Shown one piece after another: positions 32,426-43,216 of a stretch of 64,000 nucleotides of DNA; position 1 is the first letter of the stretch, and every line of letters begins with the position of its first letter. A program made the translations under genes and the position numbers. Origin of the DNA: Lumbricus rubellus (lineage: Eukaryota; Annelida; Clitellata; Crassiclitellata; Lumbricidae); assembly GCA_945859605.1 (NCBI GenBank), contig OX243821.1:33530657-33594656 (forward strand), given 5' to 3'. The notes under the pieces were generated by a model. The model searched no databases, was not told the origin of the DNA, and saw nothing but the letters and a program-made list of their open reading frames with translations.

Positions 32426-33257
32426 TGATGATCTCTGAAAATTCAATTAGTCGTTGAACCCGTACCATAACTTTCGACGTTGCTGTATTTCAAGTGAGCC
32501 TTCCGTGGAATCGTAACTCCGCCACTGGTTGCATTCAGCCAGTGCCAGTCGCAAGCTTTGATAAAGGAGGAGGGCGTCTCTAATGGTCTTTGTCACCACA
32601 CAGTGACGGTAAACTGCAAATACCACCAGTGGACTGGTAACACCTTAGGTGGATATCAAGATCTTCATCAATGTTACCATCTTGTCCATTTCCAACGTCA
32701 ATACACTGGAGCTACGACTCTACTTTCTGGATCACTATCTACCGCACTCTCGCTCTCTTCTTAAGACTCTTTTATCGCACTGGCCACAGCTGTGAACGGC
32801 GATGCAGATTTACTAATTTCATTACACAGCATTTGGCCTACGTAGAAGTTAAACAGCTCAAACTACACAGAAAATGTTGCAAAAAAGAGAATGTTCGAGT
32901 AAATTAACTGAAATAAAGAAAGAAAATGGCGAGAATTGAAATAAAAACCAATTGGAATATCAGTTTTAAAGACTTTCAAGATGTCAAAACTTGTAGCTAT
33001 GTAATGTGATGTCGTTAATCTGTTGAATAATAATAATGCTACTAAGTCGTAGTATGTTATTATTCTATCATATGCGACTAAAAATAATCAGATATATTAT
33101 TTAGAAATAAATGTTGCGTAGTAAGACAAAATTAGCATGTGTCAAACATGAATCATAACGCATTGCAGAGTATATATACGATGGTGCCAGTCCCAAGTTC
33201 TGTGAAATGAGGAGGGCAACGCTAAACATCTTTGTTACGAAACAGAAGAAAAGCTAG

Positions 33258-33293
33258 ACACCTTTCAACGTTGCTAATCGAAAATATATATAT
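33258..33293 (+). promoter_or_regulatory. PSE-TATA pair after a G module
   Basis: ACACCTTTCAAC at 33258 and TATATATA at 33285, spacing 27, then GAGACGCAGAAAAG. Confidence 0.55.
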
Positions 33294-33758
33294 GAGACGC
33301 AGAAAAGTTATCCTATAATATGACTGCGAAAAACAACTGAACTGTTGTCATGAAACACATGCAATCCGTATAAGGATAGTAGCTCAACAATTTATAATAA
33401 CTCTGATAACAATGCATTTTCAACAGTTCTGATAACAATTTTACAACTAGCAATGAAAACGATTTGAAATAGTTATGATCCGACTGCAGAAATGATACAA
33501 CAAGCAAAAGTATTTTTGACAAATGCTTCGCAAGAGCAAACTCCTTTTCACTGAAACGATTACAGGTACAAGTTATGCGAAATACGGCCAGCTTCGCACG
33601 ACACGCAGGTCGGCTACAACAGGTTCGGTAACTTAACACCAATGGCCTAAGTGTTGGAACGCTCCTGATCGGCCAAGCCAGGAGTGGGAAGGGCTAACTT
33701 ATTTTTCAAAAGACCCGAGTTAAACATCACAACAGAAAGCGCCTCTGGCAGCTAACAG

Positions 33759-33907
33759 AAAACATCAACGCCATTACAACCGCCTACATTGTATCTTAAT
33801 CCCATTGATGGTATTCATCATCCTCTGCTTATCTACCCATTCCTCAACGAAGGAAACCTCAAGAAGTTCATACAGCGATGCAAGATTTCAGACGTTGCTT
33901 TTCAATT
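33759..33907 (+). pseudogene. K-block copy 3: RYK-like kinase exon remnant
   Basis: After the acceptor CTAACAG it reads ENINAITTAY, then goes out of frame (insertion near TACATTGTATC). It recovers over CTGCTTATCTACCCATTC and AAGAAGTTCATACAGCGATG. It preserves ATTTCAGAC where copy 2 has a stop. The 5' kinase segment found in copy 2 is missing. Confidence 0.6.
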
Positions 33908-34045
33908 GTTGATAAAACCAATATCGTTAATATGTGGTATGTGTTCTTTTTGAGAGCGATGGAGTCGGGAGCGCTTCTGAGTAGCGCTATATAAATGTTC
34001 GAATGAATGAATGAACGACATTACTGGTTAGAGCAGTCGCATTAA

Positions 34046-34082
34046 ACACCTTCGAAATGCTTTTCTTTGCCTCTATATAAAC
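34046..34082 (+). promoter_or_regulatory. K-block PSE-TATA pair (copy 3)
   Basis: ACACCTTCGAAA at 34046, TATATAAA at 34074, spacing 28, then CGTGGGTTGTGAATGG. Compare copies 1 and 2: box, TATA and a GTGGGTCGTGAA-like sequence are retained while the 15 bases between box and TATA have diverged. Confidence 0.6.
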
Positions 34083-34499
34083 GTGGGTTGTGAATGGTGA
34101 TTTATGAGATCATAGGGCACAATACGATTGTGTTGAAAATTATTAAAACAAATAATATAAATATAAAAAAACAGAAAACCTAAATTTTCCGGTGAAGGAA
34201 ACAAAAGTGAACATGAGACGATTTATGCAGGGTTGTTCTTTTTACGGGGTATTACATTAGATGGTCCCTATGTCACAATGTATGAGAATAGAAAATATAA
34301 TATGGACTCTTTTTAAAGTTGTTAATGATTGATCATTGATGAAAAAAAGTATACTTCATAGTAGTCTACCGCTAGGTGGCAGCGCATTCTGGCACAGCTG
34401 AAAACGGCATTGTGAAGAAAAACATATCTAGGAGAAGTCACCAAAGCAACAGACTATTTTGTTTTATTCCAAAGAAGCGTACAAAAAAACTAGACTGGG

Positions 34500-34538
34500 G
34501 TTAATTTTACCCCCTCCCGGTTACCCTATAAAGGTTAA
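34500..34538. mobile_element. Possible piggyBac-like terminal remnant
   Basis: GGGTTAATTTTACCCCCTCC and AAAGGTTAA resemble the subterminal palindrome plus TTAA end seen at 36370-36410 (GGGGGTCTATTTTACCCCC, GAAGGTTAA). Both follow a shared AAAGTCACCAAAG or GAAGTCACCAAAG segment. No matching left end was found. Confidence 0.35.
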
Positions 34539-34657
34539 AAGACTCGTGTGCTATAATTGAGATGCTGTTCATATTTTGTTCATGTAATGAACAACAAGGA
34601 ATTTTTTATTTTTTCTGAAAAGTAAAGTACTTCGACAATCGCGGTCAACACTTATTA

Positions 34658-34686
34658 AGCGCCGAGTAGCGATGTTTAAAAGGTGT
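34658..34686 (-). promoter_or_regulatory. Minus-strand PSE-TATA pair
   Basis: ACACCTTTTAAA box at 34686, TTAATAAG at 34658, spacing 28. Confidence 0.5.
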
Positions 34687-35064
34687 CGAATTCCAATCGG
34701 GTACAGCTATGGATTGCGTTTCCGTATCTACTCAGAAAATGAGCAGCTAATCGCATTAACTGCATTTCGACCCAAAGAAATGCGCTGTTTTTGTAACGAA
34801 AAATATATAAATCGCCCTTCAAGTTCAAGATGTCAGCCCTAATCTAACTGATCCTAAAAATAGACCATCATATAATAGACAAATAGATGAATGACGAAAT
34901 TGTAATATTATGTATAATTGTTCATTCCATCTTTTACTGGCTGACCAGTGTACTCGTCGCTCACAAACTCACCTACATACTTACTCAGAGGCAGCCAGAA
35001 TTAAGTCTAACCCTAGCGTATTGACCGCTATTTGCAAAATTCTTCGGATGTTGGATGACATAAA

Positions 35065-35101
35065 ACACCTTTTTAACGTATGACCACAGCGCTATATAAA
35101 T
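35065..35101 (+). promoter_or_regulatory. PSE-TATA pair
   Basis: ACACCTTTTTAA at 35065 and TATATAAA at 35093, spacing 28. A T14 run begins 26 bp after the TATA, from the neighbouring SINE insertion. Confidence 0.6.
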
Positions 35102-35118
35102 TACATTCTAGACACTAT

Positions 35119-35300
35119 TTTTTTTTTTTTTTTAAGAGATCCTGCGTGGTCGAGTGGGTTGTAGCCCGCTCGCCGCGCCGGCGACCCGGGTTCGATTCCC
35201 GGACAGAGATTAATTTCTCGGATCTTTACTGCGGGTGACTCGGTCGCAATATAAACGTGGAGTGTGAGGTTGTACTCTGCCTCCGACACTAATCATCATA
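35119..35300 (+). mobile_element. Second tRNA-derived SINE type
   Basis: TGGTCGAGTGGGTTG (box A) and GGGTTCGATTCCCGG (box B) are strong, but the acceptor stem (GATCCTG with ACAGAGA) does not pair well. It continues into 80 bases of non-tRNA body, so it is a SINE and not a tRNA gene. A T14 run precedes it. Confidence 0.65.
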
Positions 35301-35459
35301 GATATGAAACAGTGTCGTTAAGCCCGAATTCAACCACTATTTTTTAGCTTCTGAGGTAATGGCATTAGAACATAAACTGCGAATTAGCGGTAATCATCTG
35401 AACGGCAATCCTAAGTTCACAATACATCTACAAGTAATAATATTGTAGATGTATTTTGT

Positions 35460-35672
35460 GGGGCGCGGTGGTGTAGTGGTGGAGTCATTGCCTTGGAACC
35501 GGAAGGTTCGAGGTTCGAATCCCCTCAAGTCGCCGCTTAAGGACCTTCACTCACAATTGCTCAGCGCTTCGGCGTGAAACTCCGATGCAGTGTCCGCTCT
35601 ACATTCGGGAGCGCCTCTGAGTAGTGAGAGCTTGAAGGGCGCTATAACAAGTGCACTTACAAAAACAAACAC
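35460..35672 (+). mobile_element. tRNA-derived SINE (same family as 25192)
   Basis: GGGGCGCGGTGGTGTAGTGG, GAGGTTCGAATCCCC and the GCGCTTCGGCGTGAAACTCC body, ending GCGCTATAACAAGTGCAC. Confidence 0.85.
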
Positions 35673-35874
35673 ACAAGGAACTTTCGTTCTACGTGGCGCG
35701 ATCTCTTGACCTCGTTAAGACAGCGTTTTATCCACTCCGCTAACCCCAATTGATAGCTTGCGGTTGACTGGAAAATAATTGTTGGCTGTCATCCGGATTG
35801 TTTCAATAGAGAAGATATTGTTATAATTATGTTAGTAGCAATTCAAACACCTAGAGGACATCCGACGATTTTGA

Positions 35875-35911
35875 ACACCTCTTTTAATAGATAAATTTGC
35901 AAATAAAAAGG
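35875..35911 (+). promoter_or_regulatory. PSE-TATA pair, weak
   Basis: ACACCTCTTTTA at 35875, AATAAAAA at +28. A second box-like ACACCTAGAGGA lies at 35847. Confidence 0.4.
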
Positions 35912-36024
35912 CGATTTTATCGAAATGGTGTGATATCACTCTAATATAAGTTTACATCTCATAGTGAACGAAATGGCTTTCTTGAAAGGCGTTGATCGGG
36001 AAATTTACGTTATCACCCGCACAG

Positions 36025-36267
36025 GCCTACCCGTCTTGGGTTCCCAGCCTTGCACTTATGGAATTCGCCACTCACGCTACCCTGCCGCCGGACTCCACCC
36101 TAACCCACCCGATCCGCACCCATGCACTTAACCTCTCCGTCTCCACTCCTCACGGTAGAAGCAGAGATACGCCTCATTGTATGGAAACTAGTGATATGGA
36201 CATGAATTTCACTCTAGGATCTCACCAAAATGACGTCACAGCGTCAGAACTAAGCGTCAACGTATGA
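36025..36267 (+). CDS. Candidate coding exon ending in a stop
   Basis: After the acceptor CACCCGCACAG the frame is open for 80 codons to TGA. Codon third positions are strongly C/T-rich, unlike neighbouring DNA. The peptide includes YPSWVPSLALMEFATHA, HPIRTHALNLSVSTPHG and SDMDMNFTLGSHQ. It enters in phase 0, so it could be the terminal exon of the gene seen at 0.96-6.6 kb (exon H leaves phase 0 at its preferred donor), but the 29-kb gap makes that speculative. Two perfect TGACGTCA sites overlap its end (36231 and 36265). Confidence 0.4.
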   Translation, partial: AYPSWVPSLALMEFATHATLPPDSTLTHPIRTHALNLSVSTPHGRSRDTPHCMETSDMDMNFTLGSHQNDVTASELSVNV

Positions 36268-36652
36268 CGTCACTAATACCATTTTGACGAGGAGGAATTT
36301 GTAGGAAAAGTCACCAAAGAAAACTTTTTGGTTCCCACATTTTAGAAAGTTACAGATGAAAATATACCCCTGGGGGTCTATTTTACCCCCATACGTGTGG
36401 CGAAGGTTAAGGATTTTCCGTTCGACCAGGCAAAGATCTTGAAGAGGCGCCATATATTGGTAGTGGTGTGTTGGCAATAAAAACCGTTGTCACCAATTCT
36501 AGACAGAGGGACTCCCAAATGAGTTCTACACGTGAAAAAGAAGTGCTTCCAGAAGCTCCTGATCACCTCACATTTGGAACCTCATGATGATGACGAAGTT
36601 TTTACTGGCGGTGTTATAAATTTTATGCCAAGCATGTAAATAATCTCTCTGG

Positions 36653-36689
36653 ACACCTGCAAAATGTTTTCATATTGAGTTATATAAAT
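36653..36689 (+). promoter_or_regulatory. C-block PSE-TATA pair (copy 3)
   Basis: ACACCTGCAAAA at 36653, TATATAAA at 36681, spacing 28. Compare 20595 and 32388. Confidence 0.6.
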
Positions 36690-37074
36690 TTGACGATCTC
36701 ATAAAATCTAATTCATCGTTCAATCGGTTATCCGACGTTGCTGTATTTCAAGGGAGCCTTCCGTGCAGTGAAATGGTATATTCTATTGGTTCCTGATAAA
36801 ATTATTATAAATAATAGAAACAGTATAGAATGAAACTATATAGAAATAAACATGAAGCATTACATTATATTCATCGGATCGCGTAATGACTGAATGCAGA
36901 GCAGTTCGTTCGGATCAAACCTTTTGCGAAGCCCCACAAAGTTGAAACTGAAAGTTTTAAATATTCAGAGCACTAAAACAATACTAACCTTAAATTACAA
37001 ACCATATAAGAAAAAATGAAGCTGTGATAAGCACCGGATACGATAACACTGATATGAGCGAGCGGTCTTCTAGA

Positions 37075-37110
37075 ACACCTTTAAAGTGAAGTTGACAAAG
37101 CTATATAATA
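37075..37110 (+). promoter_or_regulatory. PSE-TATA pair
   Basis: ACACCTTTAAAG at 37075 and TATATAAT at 37102, spacing 27. Confidence 0.55.
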
Positions 37111-37734
37111 TAAGAAAGCGTTTGGTGATTAATTGGATAGGCGGGTTTTTGACTGAATGTTCTTGTTGTCTAGAAATACAAATAATATGATGTTTATCTT
37201 TTATATAGCTCTCTTTCCAGTGCTACCATTCCGACATAACCTCGGCTAAATAGGACTGCGATAAGGCTGAAATACTATGTTGGAATGTGATCTCTTGGCA
37301 TTAGGCGACGTGCCACAGGATAGGCAAAACATTGCCTTGTGCTTATGGAGGTACGCGTGCGAAGGATAATAAATTCATTTGTTACTTTCGTTTTAGGATT
37401 ATTACAGTTACATTCTTAGCATTCTCAGTATGAAATGAATGATAGATACGAGAAAGGGACAAAGAACGGAAGGGCGGCAGGGAGCTATGTGGGCCACAGG
37501 AGTCGATTTTTACCATATGGTTCTATAATCACACACAATCCGCTCTTGTTTCTAGCGGAAAGAATGAAGATTTGAAATGATTTTGGGTTCACGGAATTAA
37601 GAAATGAAAAACGGGAGGCTCTCACATGCCGAGACTATGGAATTGTGTTGCATTTGTGTTAGCGAAATTTGCCCAGAGTTGTCAGGCAGTGCTTTATATC
37701 AAAAGTTCATTTCACTCGCTCTGCAACAAACTCC

Positions 37735-38000
37735 CACCACCACTACCACCTCCTCCACCACCACCACCACCACCACCACCACCACCACCACCACCACCAC
37801 CACCACCACCACCACCACCACCACCACCACCACCACCACCACTTCCACCACCACCGCCGCCACCACTCCAAAACAATAACCCGTGAACAATGGACAAATT
37901 AATTTTTTAAACTTTTTTTCTCTTCATCATTTACCTCTGTTATAATGTAAAAAATTTCAACTAATTTCTTCCGTGATCAGTTTGCTTACACACCTTTTGT
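37735..38000 (+). repeat. T-block copy 3: long (CCA)n and PSE box
   Basis: An almost pure CCA tract at 37735-37865, then the shared GAACAATGGACAAATTAA segment and ACACCTTTTGTA at 37990. The TATA position is degenerate. Poly-Pro, poly-His, poly-Thr and poly-Val frames here are spurious. Confidence 0.65.
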
Positions 38001-38119
38001 AATATTTTCTAAATGTTAGAAATTAAGCCGTGTAGCGAGTTTTTTAGTGTGATATTCATTTTCGTTTCCATCTCATGTTTAACATTTCGATAAAGCATTT
38101 ATGTTTCCATCTGATGTAG

Positions 38120-38224
38120 CTAGTGAAGGTTTTACTCTTCTACATTGGAATCGGTTGTGCCTGTGGTGGCATCATGGTCATCGCGTTGTCCGTCTTTGTC
38201 TACTATATGAGAACAAAGAAATAA
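38120..38224 (+). pseudogene. Transmembrane exon copy (RYK-like), best preserved 5' half
   Basis: After the acceptor GATGTAG: LVKVLLFYIGIGCACGG, then IMVIALSVFVYYMRTKK and TAA. A 24-residue hydrophobic helix followed by RTKK is a type I membrane anchor with a cytoplasmic basic stop-transfer. The FYIGIGCAC part resembles the FYISVGVCC helix start of vertebrate RYK (from memory). The stop comes from loss of bases after AAGAAAT, relative to the copy at 21216. A (CTGT)n tract follows at 38295-38340. Confidence 0.6.
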
Positions 38225-38379
38225 TGACCACAGAATATTGTCAGATTGTATGCTTACGTGACTGTTTGCGTATCTATGTGTCCATGTCTATGTCCCTGTC
38301 TGTCCGTCTGTCTGTCTGTTTGTGTGTCTGTCTATGATACTCTCTTTGTGCTCCTTTGTTTGCTACAATCTGTCTTTAT

Positions 38380-38850
38380 ATAATCTTTCCCTTATTCTTC
38401 ATCTCACATATCAAGAGCGGTGATATTCTTGTACATGACATTAAAAATCGAAGAGTGATCCGGTTCGACTCACACGCTCTGATTAACATTTCCCACCGCG
38501 AGTCCATAAGCCGTAGAGTCTTAGGACGAGGGTGCTAAGTTTTGAGTTCCCGATAAAGGAAGAATTAAATTAGGCTACATTGGCGAGAACTTTACAGATA
38601 CTACACCTTTGACCTATTTCTCACTGCCATTCGTATGATTGAAGTGTTATGATTTTCTATATAATTTATTTAATTGTAATGGGCTGCGGTATGTCAGACT
38701 GTTATCGTTATTCACATTGTGTCATCAAAATTGTCATCGTATAATGATTATAAATAATATAAATAAGTTCTGTAAAAAAGGTGTGCAAGCATCAAATTAT
38801 CTTCCGATCATTATGCATTCAGCAAATTTGAACGAATAATTACAGTTTCC
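38380..38850. repeat. R-block copy 2 (right part) with a minus-strand PSE-TATA pair
   Basis: Box 38784 (ACACCTTTTTTA), TATTTATA at 38756, spacing 28, matching 20184/20156. Confidence 0.55.
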
Positions 38851-38899
38851 TTTGAATTGTCTTTTGCATCAAATTAATTTTTATCCATCGGAAAAGATA

Positions 38900-39500
38900 A
38901 AAATGTCTTTGACCAAGGAGTTACAGTAAGTGAAGAGGTGCCCTAGAGTCGAACTTAACCAGCAGAGTGGGAAAGGACATATCAGGCAGAGGGGCATAAA
39001 CTATCATCACAAATGTTGCTACAGGGTGGGACAGGAAAGGGCGGTACGAGAGTGGAGAGAAAAGATGGATAGAAAGGAACGGGAGAGAAGGGTTGGGATA
39101 AGGTGATAGGTGAAACCGGACTGGAGTGCCATGGAAGGCAGATAGTGTAAGAGTTCCGTGGAGTTGGATACGACCTTTGTCACCGAAATTACCCCCCAGA
39201 GGAAATGAGGATGGGTTTAACGGACTAAACGGAGTAGGGTTGAGCTGGGCTGAGCGGGGAGTTTTGTTGACCCAAACATGGGATCGACAGTTATGGCCTT
39301 TTCTCTCCTGCATTTAGTTGTAGCGGGTTTAAAATGGCAAATGCGATCTGCGTGGGAGGGAACCTATTGAATATCTTTGCTACTGTTCGCACAATATGAA
39401 TGAATTTGCCAACGCAAAAGATTTAACATAGGCCTAGCTTGTTTTGTTGATGTTATTATCAGTCAACCACTTTCTGTTAAGCATTGGTCACAAAACACAT
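38900..39500. other. Non-repetitive stretch with no recognised gene
   Basis: The minus strand is open for 130 codons (38921-39313), rich in Pro, Ser and Phe. No motif, splice logic or codon bias convinces me. G/A-rich plus-strand phrases (GGGTTGAGCTGGGCTGAGCG) explain the composition. Confidence 0.3.
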
Positions 39501-40054
39501 TGAACAATAGTATTATAAAATTATCATGGCTTAACTAGTTTGCTGTTAAAGAACGAACAATGATATTGTCATGACAACCTGACGCCAATCAAGATATTTG
39601 ACGCCGGAAACTTCATTTTTTGACAAAACGATCGGTATCAGCGTTACCCTTCTCTTTTATCCAGACTTTTGACTGGCACTCCCCGAGTTCGTCATTTGTG
39701 GCATTATCTCTCGGATCATTTTGTGGTTTACAATAGCATCTGCGGTTTGCATGGGAGGGAGCATTTGTACGCTAAAGATAACTCCACCACTGCGCGCACT
39801 TTGACAGTGCCAGACCAAAGATTGATGAAGTGGGGAGGGCGACACTAATCATCGTTGATATGGCACAAATTCACCGGCGCAGAGAAGTTCAGTCACTGTT
39901 TTGCACTTTGACTATGCCAGTCCAAAGCACATGCAAAAGAGGAGGGCGGCTCTTGTTCAATCTTTGTTTTCTCAGTTTCGTGCCGAAACTACTTCTACCC
40001 TGGAGAAAACTTGGTGTAAGACGTCGTCAAACATCAATTAAATAGACCGAGATC

Positions 40055-40450
40055 ACACCTTTTTTAGTAAGAGAATTTTCCTAAAAATAAGAGTCGACAC
40101 AAAAACGATTTACTGAGAGACGTCCAGTACTACTTTTGAGCCACTCTAGAAATGCGACTAAGCACCGTCTGTAGCCTAATCTCATGGTTACTTGAAATTT
40201 TATTTACACAATGAATACAGTGATTATAAAAAATATGCAGGTCGAAATGGGGATAAGTTTTTATATTTTTATTCCACAGTTTAACGTCGTCCTATGACAA
40301 TCATCAATGGCCGTTGACGACCTTACGTAAAAATTAGACAAGTTTTTAATGAGGTGTGCCTGATTTATAATAGCTATTAAAACTGTAAAAACGTTATTGT
40401 AAGTGTGCATAAAAACTTTATAGTAAATGTTGAAATTATAAGACAGGTGT
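40055..40450. promoter_or_regulatory. PSE-TATA pairs on opposite strands; Q-block copy 3 begins
   Basis: Plus: ACACCTTTTTTA at 40055 with TAAAAATA at 40082 (spacing 27, weak). Minus: box 40450 (ACACCTGTCTTA) with TATAAAGT at 40422, spacing 28, paralogous to 11835. Confidence 0.5.
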
Positions 40451-40699
40451 GTAACGCAATACAATTGTAGGATTTATATAGTCGCCATTGTTCAGTCGGT
40501 AAAAGTTGAATTTCAATGTGTAATCGAATCAATCAATCAAACGATCAATCAACCAATCAATTAATTAAATTGCTATTGTGTTGTTTTGAAGCTCAGATGA
40601 AAAGTTTTGTTTATTGTATAACAATGTCTGCAGTCGGTCATATTTAAAATCGATTTTCATTGTTTAGTAATGTCTAGTACTTTAGGAATGTCCTCCACT

Positions 40700-41065
40700 A
40701 ACTTCCAATTACACAGCGGATCACTTATAGGGTTTCTGCACTAGTCTGGCGCTGCATTGAGGGTCTTGCTCTCATGTACCTGCAAGAACTCTGCTGACCC
40801 ACCTCTGGTGTCCAGCGGCGATCTGACCTCCGATCAGCTGATCAAGCTGAACTCTTGACCCCTCGTTCTCGAACTGCTATAATGCAGCGGCGCTCTTTCT
40901 CATTGGCTGGCCCTGAAACCTGGAATGGGCTCCTGTTGCTCTCCGCCTGGTGCCTAGAGGTCACACCACTATGTTCCTTTCTCACTTAAAAACTGCCTTA
41001 TTTAGCCGTTGTTGGACTGGGAGCGCTTCTGAGTAGGTTACCTTGAAGGTGCGCTATGTAGGAAG
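40700..41065 (+). mobile_element. L2-like LINE 3' end
   Basis: The frame reads MQRRSFSLAGPETWNGL, the R-F---GP-LWN-LP signature near the end of L2/CR1 ORF2, preceded by LTPRSRTAI. After the stop come TTGGACTGGGAGCGCTTCTG and GTAGGTTACCTTGAAGG, then GCGCTATGTAGG, the tail that the SINEs share. This is good evidence that this LINE family drives the SINEs. Confidence 0.75.
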
Positions 41066-41152
41066 TCAAAAATAATTTTTATTATTTTCTAACTGATATG
41101 ACGCGTTGAACAAAGCATAATGCACAAATTTATCAGAACCGTTTTCTTTTAA

Positions 41153-41189
41153 ACACCTGAAAAACACGTTCAACTATTGCTATATAATA
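41153..41189 (+). promoter_or_regulatory. PSE-TATA pair
   Basis: ACACCTGAAAAA at 41153 and TATATAAT at 41181, spacing 28. Confidence 0.55.
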
Positions 41190-41344
41190 AATGCTGGCAA
41201 CATAAATTTATATGACATGGAAATTTTTTAGTGCTTGTCCACAACAATTTTCTGAAATCGAGAAGGATTGAATTTTATGTGGTAACATAGTTTAGAAAAA
41301 CTTATTCGTCATTTGAATGATTGCTACAAAGGTTGCCGTTGTCT

Positions 41345-42346
41345 TTAACCCTCAGGCTACCACGCTATTTTTGTAACACTGACTACCAAGGAAGGGGGGG
41401 GGTGGTTACCACCCCCCCCCCTGGATTTTGGGTTTGGTTTGAGATATCATAACTTGTAATACACCTATGGATTCAGCATTCATTTCTGCACAAAATGGTA
41501 TATTTAGGTTTAAAATATATGAAAGCACCCCGAAGTTATGAATTTTTTACCGTAGGCACCCGTCGATTCCACAAAATGTATACTTTCGCAAAAGCAAAAT
41601 ATTAGATTCTGTGTGTTTTAACATAATTTATTTAATTAAAAATAGTTTACATATAATAAAGTCCAATATTCAACTATAAAAACTAGTAATAAGTTAGTTT
41701 TAGTTACAATAAAAAGAGAAAAAACATGTAAAACATGCTGAAAAACGTTTACGCAGACTTATCGGTTTGCGTTGTAAAAAAAACCCAACATTTTCACACA
41801 TTTAAATTTATTTTGAGCACTTCCGGTCATCAAATGTCAAATTAATTGGTATCAAAAAATAGCCCTAAATGCACTCTATAGAATGACATAATTTATTTCT
41901 CTTCAAAAATAAATTATGAATAATTTTTAATAGGAAAAACATGAAAATTTTATGAAAATAAAACACCTTTATTTATATTTTAATTTATTTTGAGCACTTC
42001 CGGTTGTCAAAAGACAACTCCGTGACCACCAAAATGTAGCCCTACATTCCCTCTACAGAATGGTGTAATTGGTGTCTCTTCATGTCAAAGGACGGATAAG
42101 ATACAGCCGATAATCTAAGGGGGGGTGGTATCCACCCCCCCCCCCCTGGTGCCTCGGGTATATCGGGTATAACTTTTGAATGGTATGGTATATCATCACA
42201 CATTTTAGCTCAGAATGTGTGCAAATGAATCCTCTACAGCTACCTAAAACGTCAAAATTTTATTCCTAACGGAAAAAAAATTATTTAGGAAAAACCTAGG
42301 GGGGGGGGGGTGGATACCACCCCCCCCCTGGTAGCCCGAGGGTTAA
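41345..42346. mobile_element. piggyBac-like MITE, family A, copy 2
   Basis: Same TTAA-bounded ends and internal layout as copy 1, about 1.0 kb. The length difference comes mostly from longer G and C runs in the three palindromes (for example GGGGGGGGTGGATACCACC). Sequence is close to identical over most of the length. Confidence 0.85.
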
Positions 42347-42580
42347 ATGTTTCAATGACTTATGATGTCACTAAACTTATGAGCGATATCCAAGTGTTAT
42401 TTAAACATTATGCAGATTAAAAAAATATATACATTTTAAAAATAAATGACGTTTCGTAAGATAAAATCCGCATGTCTTTCACCATCTATCCTATCTTTAT
42501 ATAGTATCGCCAGTCAAAAGTTTGGCGAAATAAGAAGGGCAACGTTAAACAGCTTTGTTACGAAACATCAGCAATATTCC

Positions 42581-42617
42581 ACACCTTTTTAACGCTTCTA
42601 ATGAATGATATATAAAT
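42581..42617 (+). promoter_or_regulatory. PSE-TATA pair after a G module
   Basis: ACACCTTTTTAA at 42581 and TATATAAA at 42609, spacing 28, then TTGGCGACGCAGGGAAG. Confidence 0.6.
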
Positions 42618-42699
42618 TGGCGACGCAGGGAAGTTGCCATCTGATTTCCATAGGTAGTAGGTTGCTAATAAAAAATAATTATTATAATTAATAGAAACA

Positions 42700-43216
42700 A
42701 TCTATATAAATAAAAATGAAGCTTTCCAATAGTTCGTGACACAATCACGCCGAAAGACAGGCACCGATTGTTTTGAAAATTTACCAAAACCTTCCATTCC
42801 AATAGCACCGTGTCTTAAGATTTTTTTCCAGAAAAAAACGCTATCTTTTCCACAAAAAGTGAACTTTGCATTCCGTTCAACCGCCATTTGCAAATTCAAC
42901 AAAACTGTCAGATTTCATAAACGGGTTGTCTCAAAACACAGCAGACGAAACATGAATGAGGTCGCGTGCTGTGACGTAATAAGCGAGTCGCAAAAAGCGG
43001 CCTTTCATCATTATTGGGCTCTATCCAATGTCAGTAATGGACGGTGTGACGGAGGAAAGGAGCGGAGGGAGCGGGACGAAGAGGGTGGAGAGGGAGCGGG
43101 GAGAGGAAGAGGGGAGGGGGAGGGGGAGGGAATGGGGAGGTGGGGGTGGAGGTGGAGTTGGAGGGGGAGGGGGAGGGGGAGTTTAAATACAGAGCATTTC
43201 GTTCGGATCAAACCTT
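42700..43216 (+). other. Unassigned stretch ending in a purine-rich (GGGGGA)n tract
   Basis: The plus strand is open for 190 codons (42736-43308), but the second half is the purine tract (43050-43185, giving GEGEG/GRGRG) and the end runs into a MITE. The first half (42736-43035) has no motif I recognise. Probably non-coding. Confidence 0.35.

Noticed and set aside
35137..35215. Possible functional tRNA gene
   Set aside because: Good A and B boxes, but the acceptor stem does not pair and the sequence continues into a SINE body.
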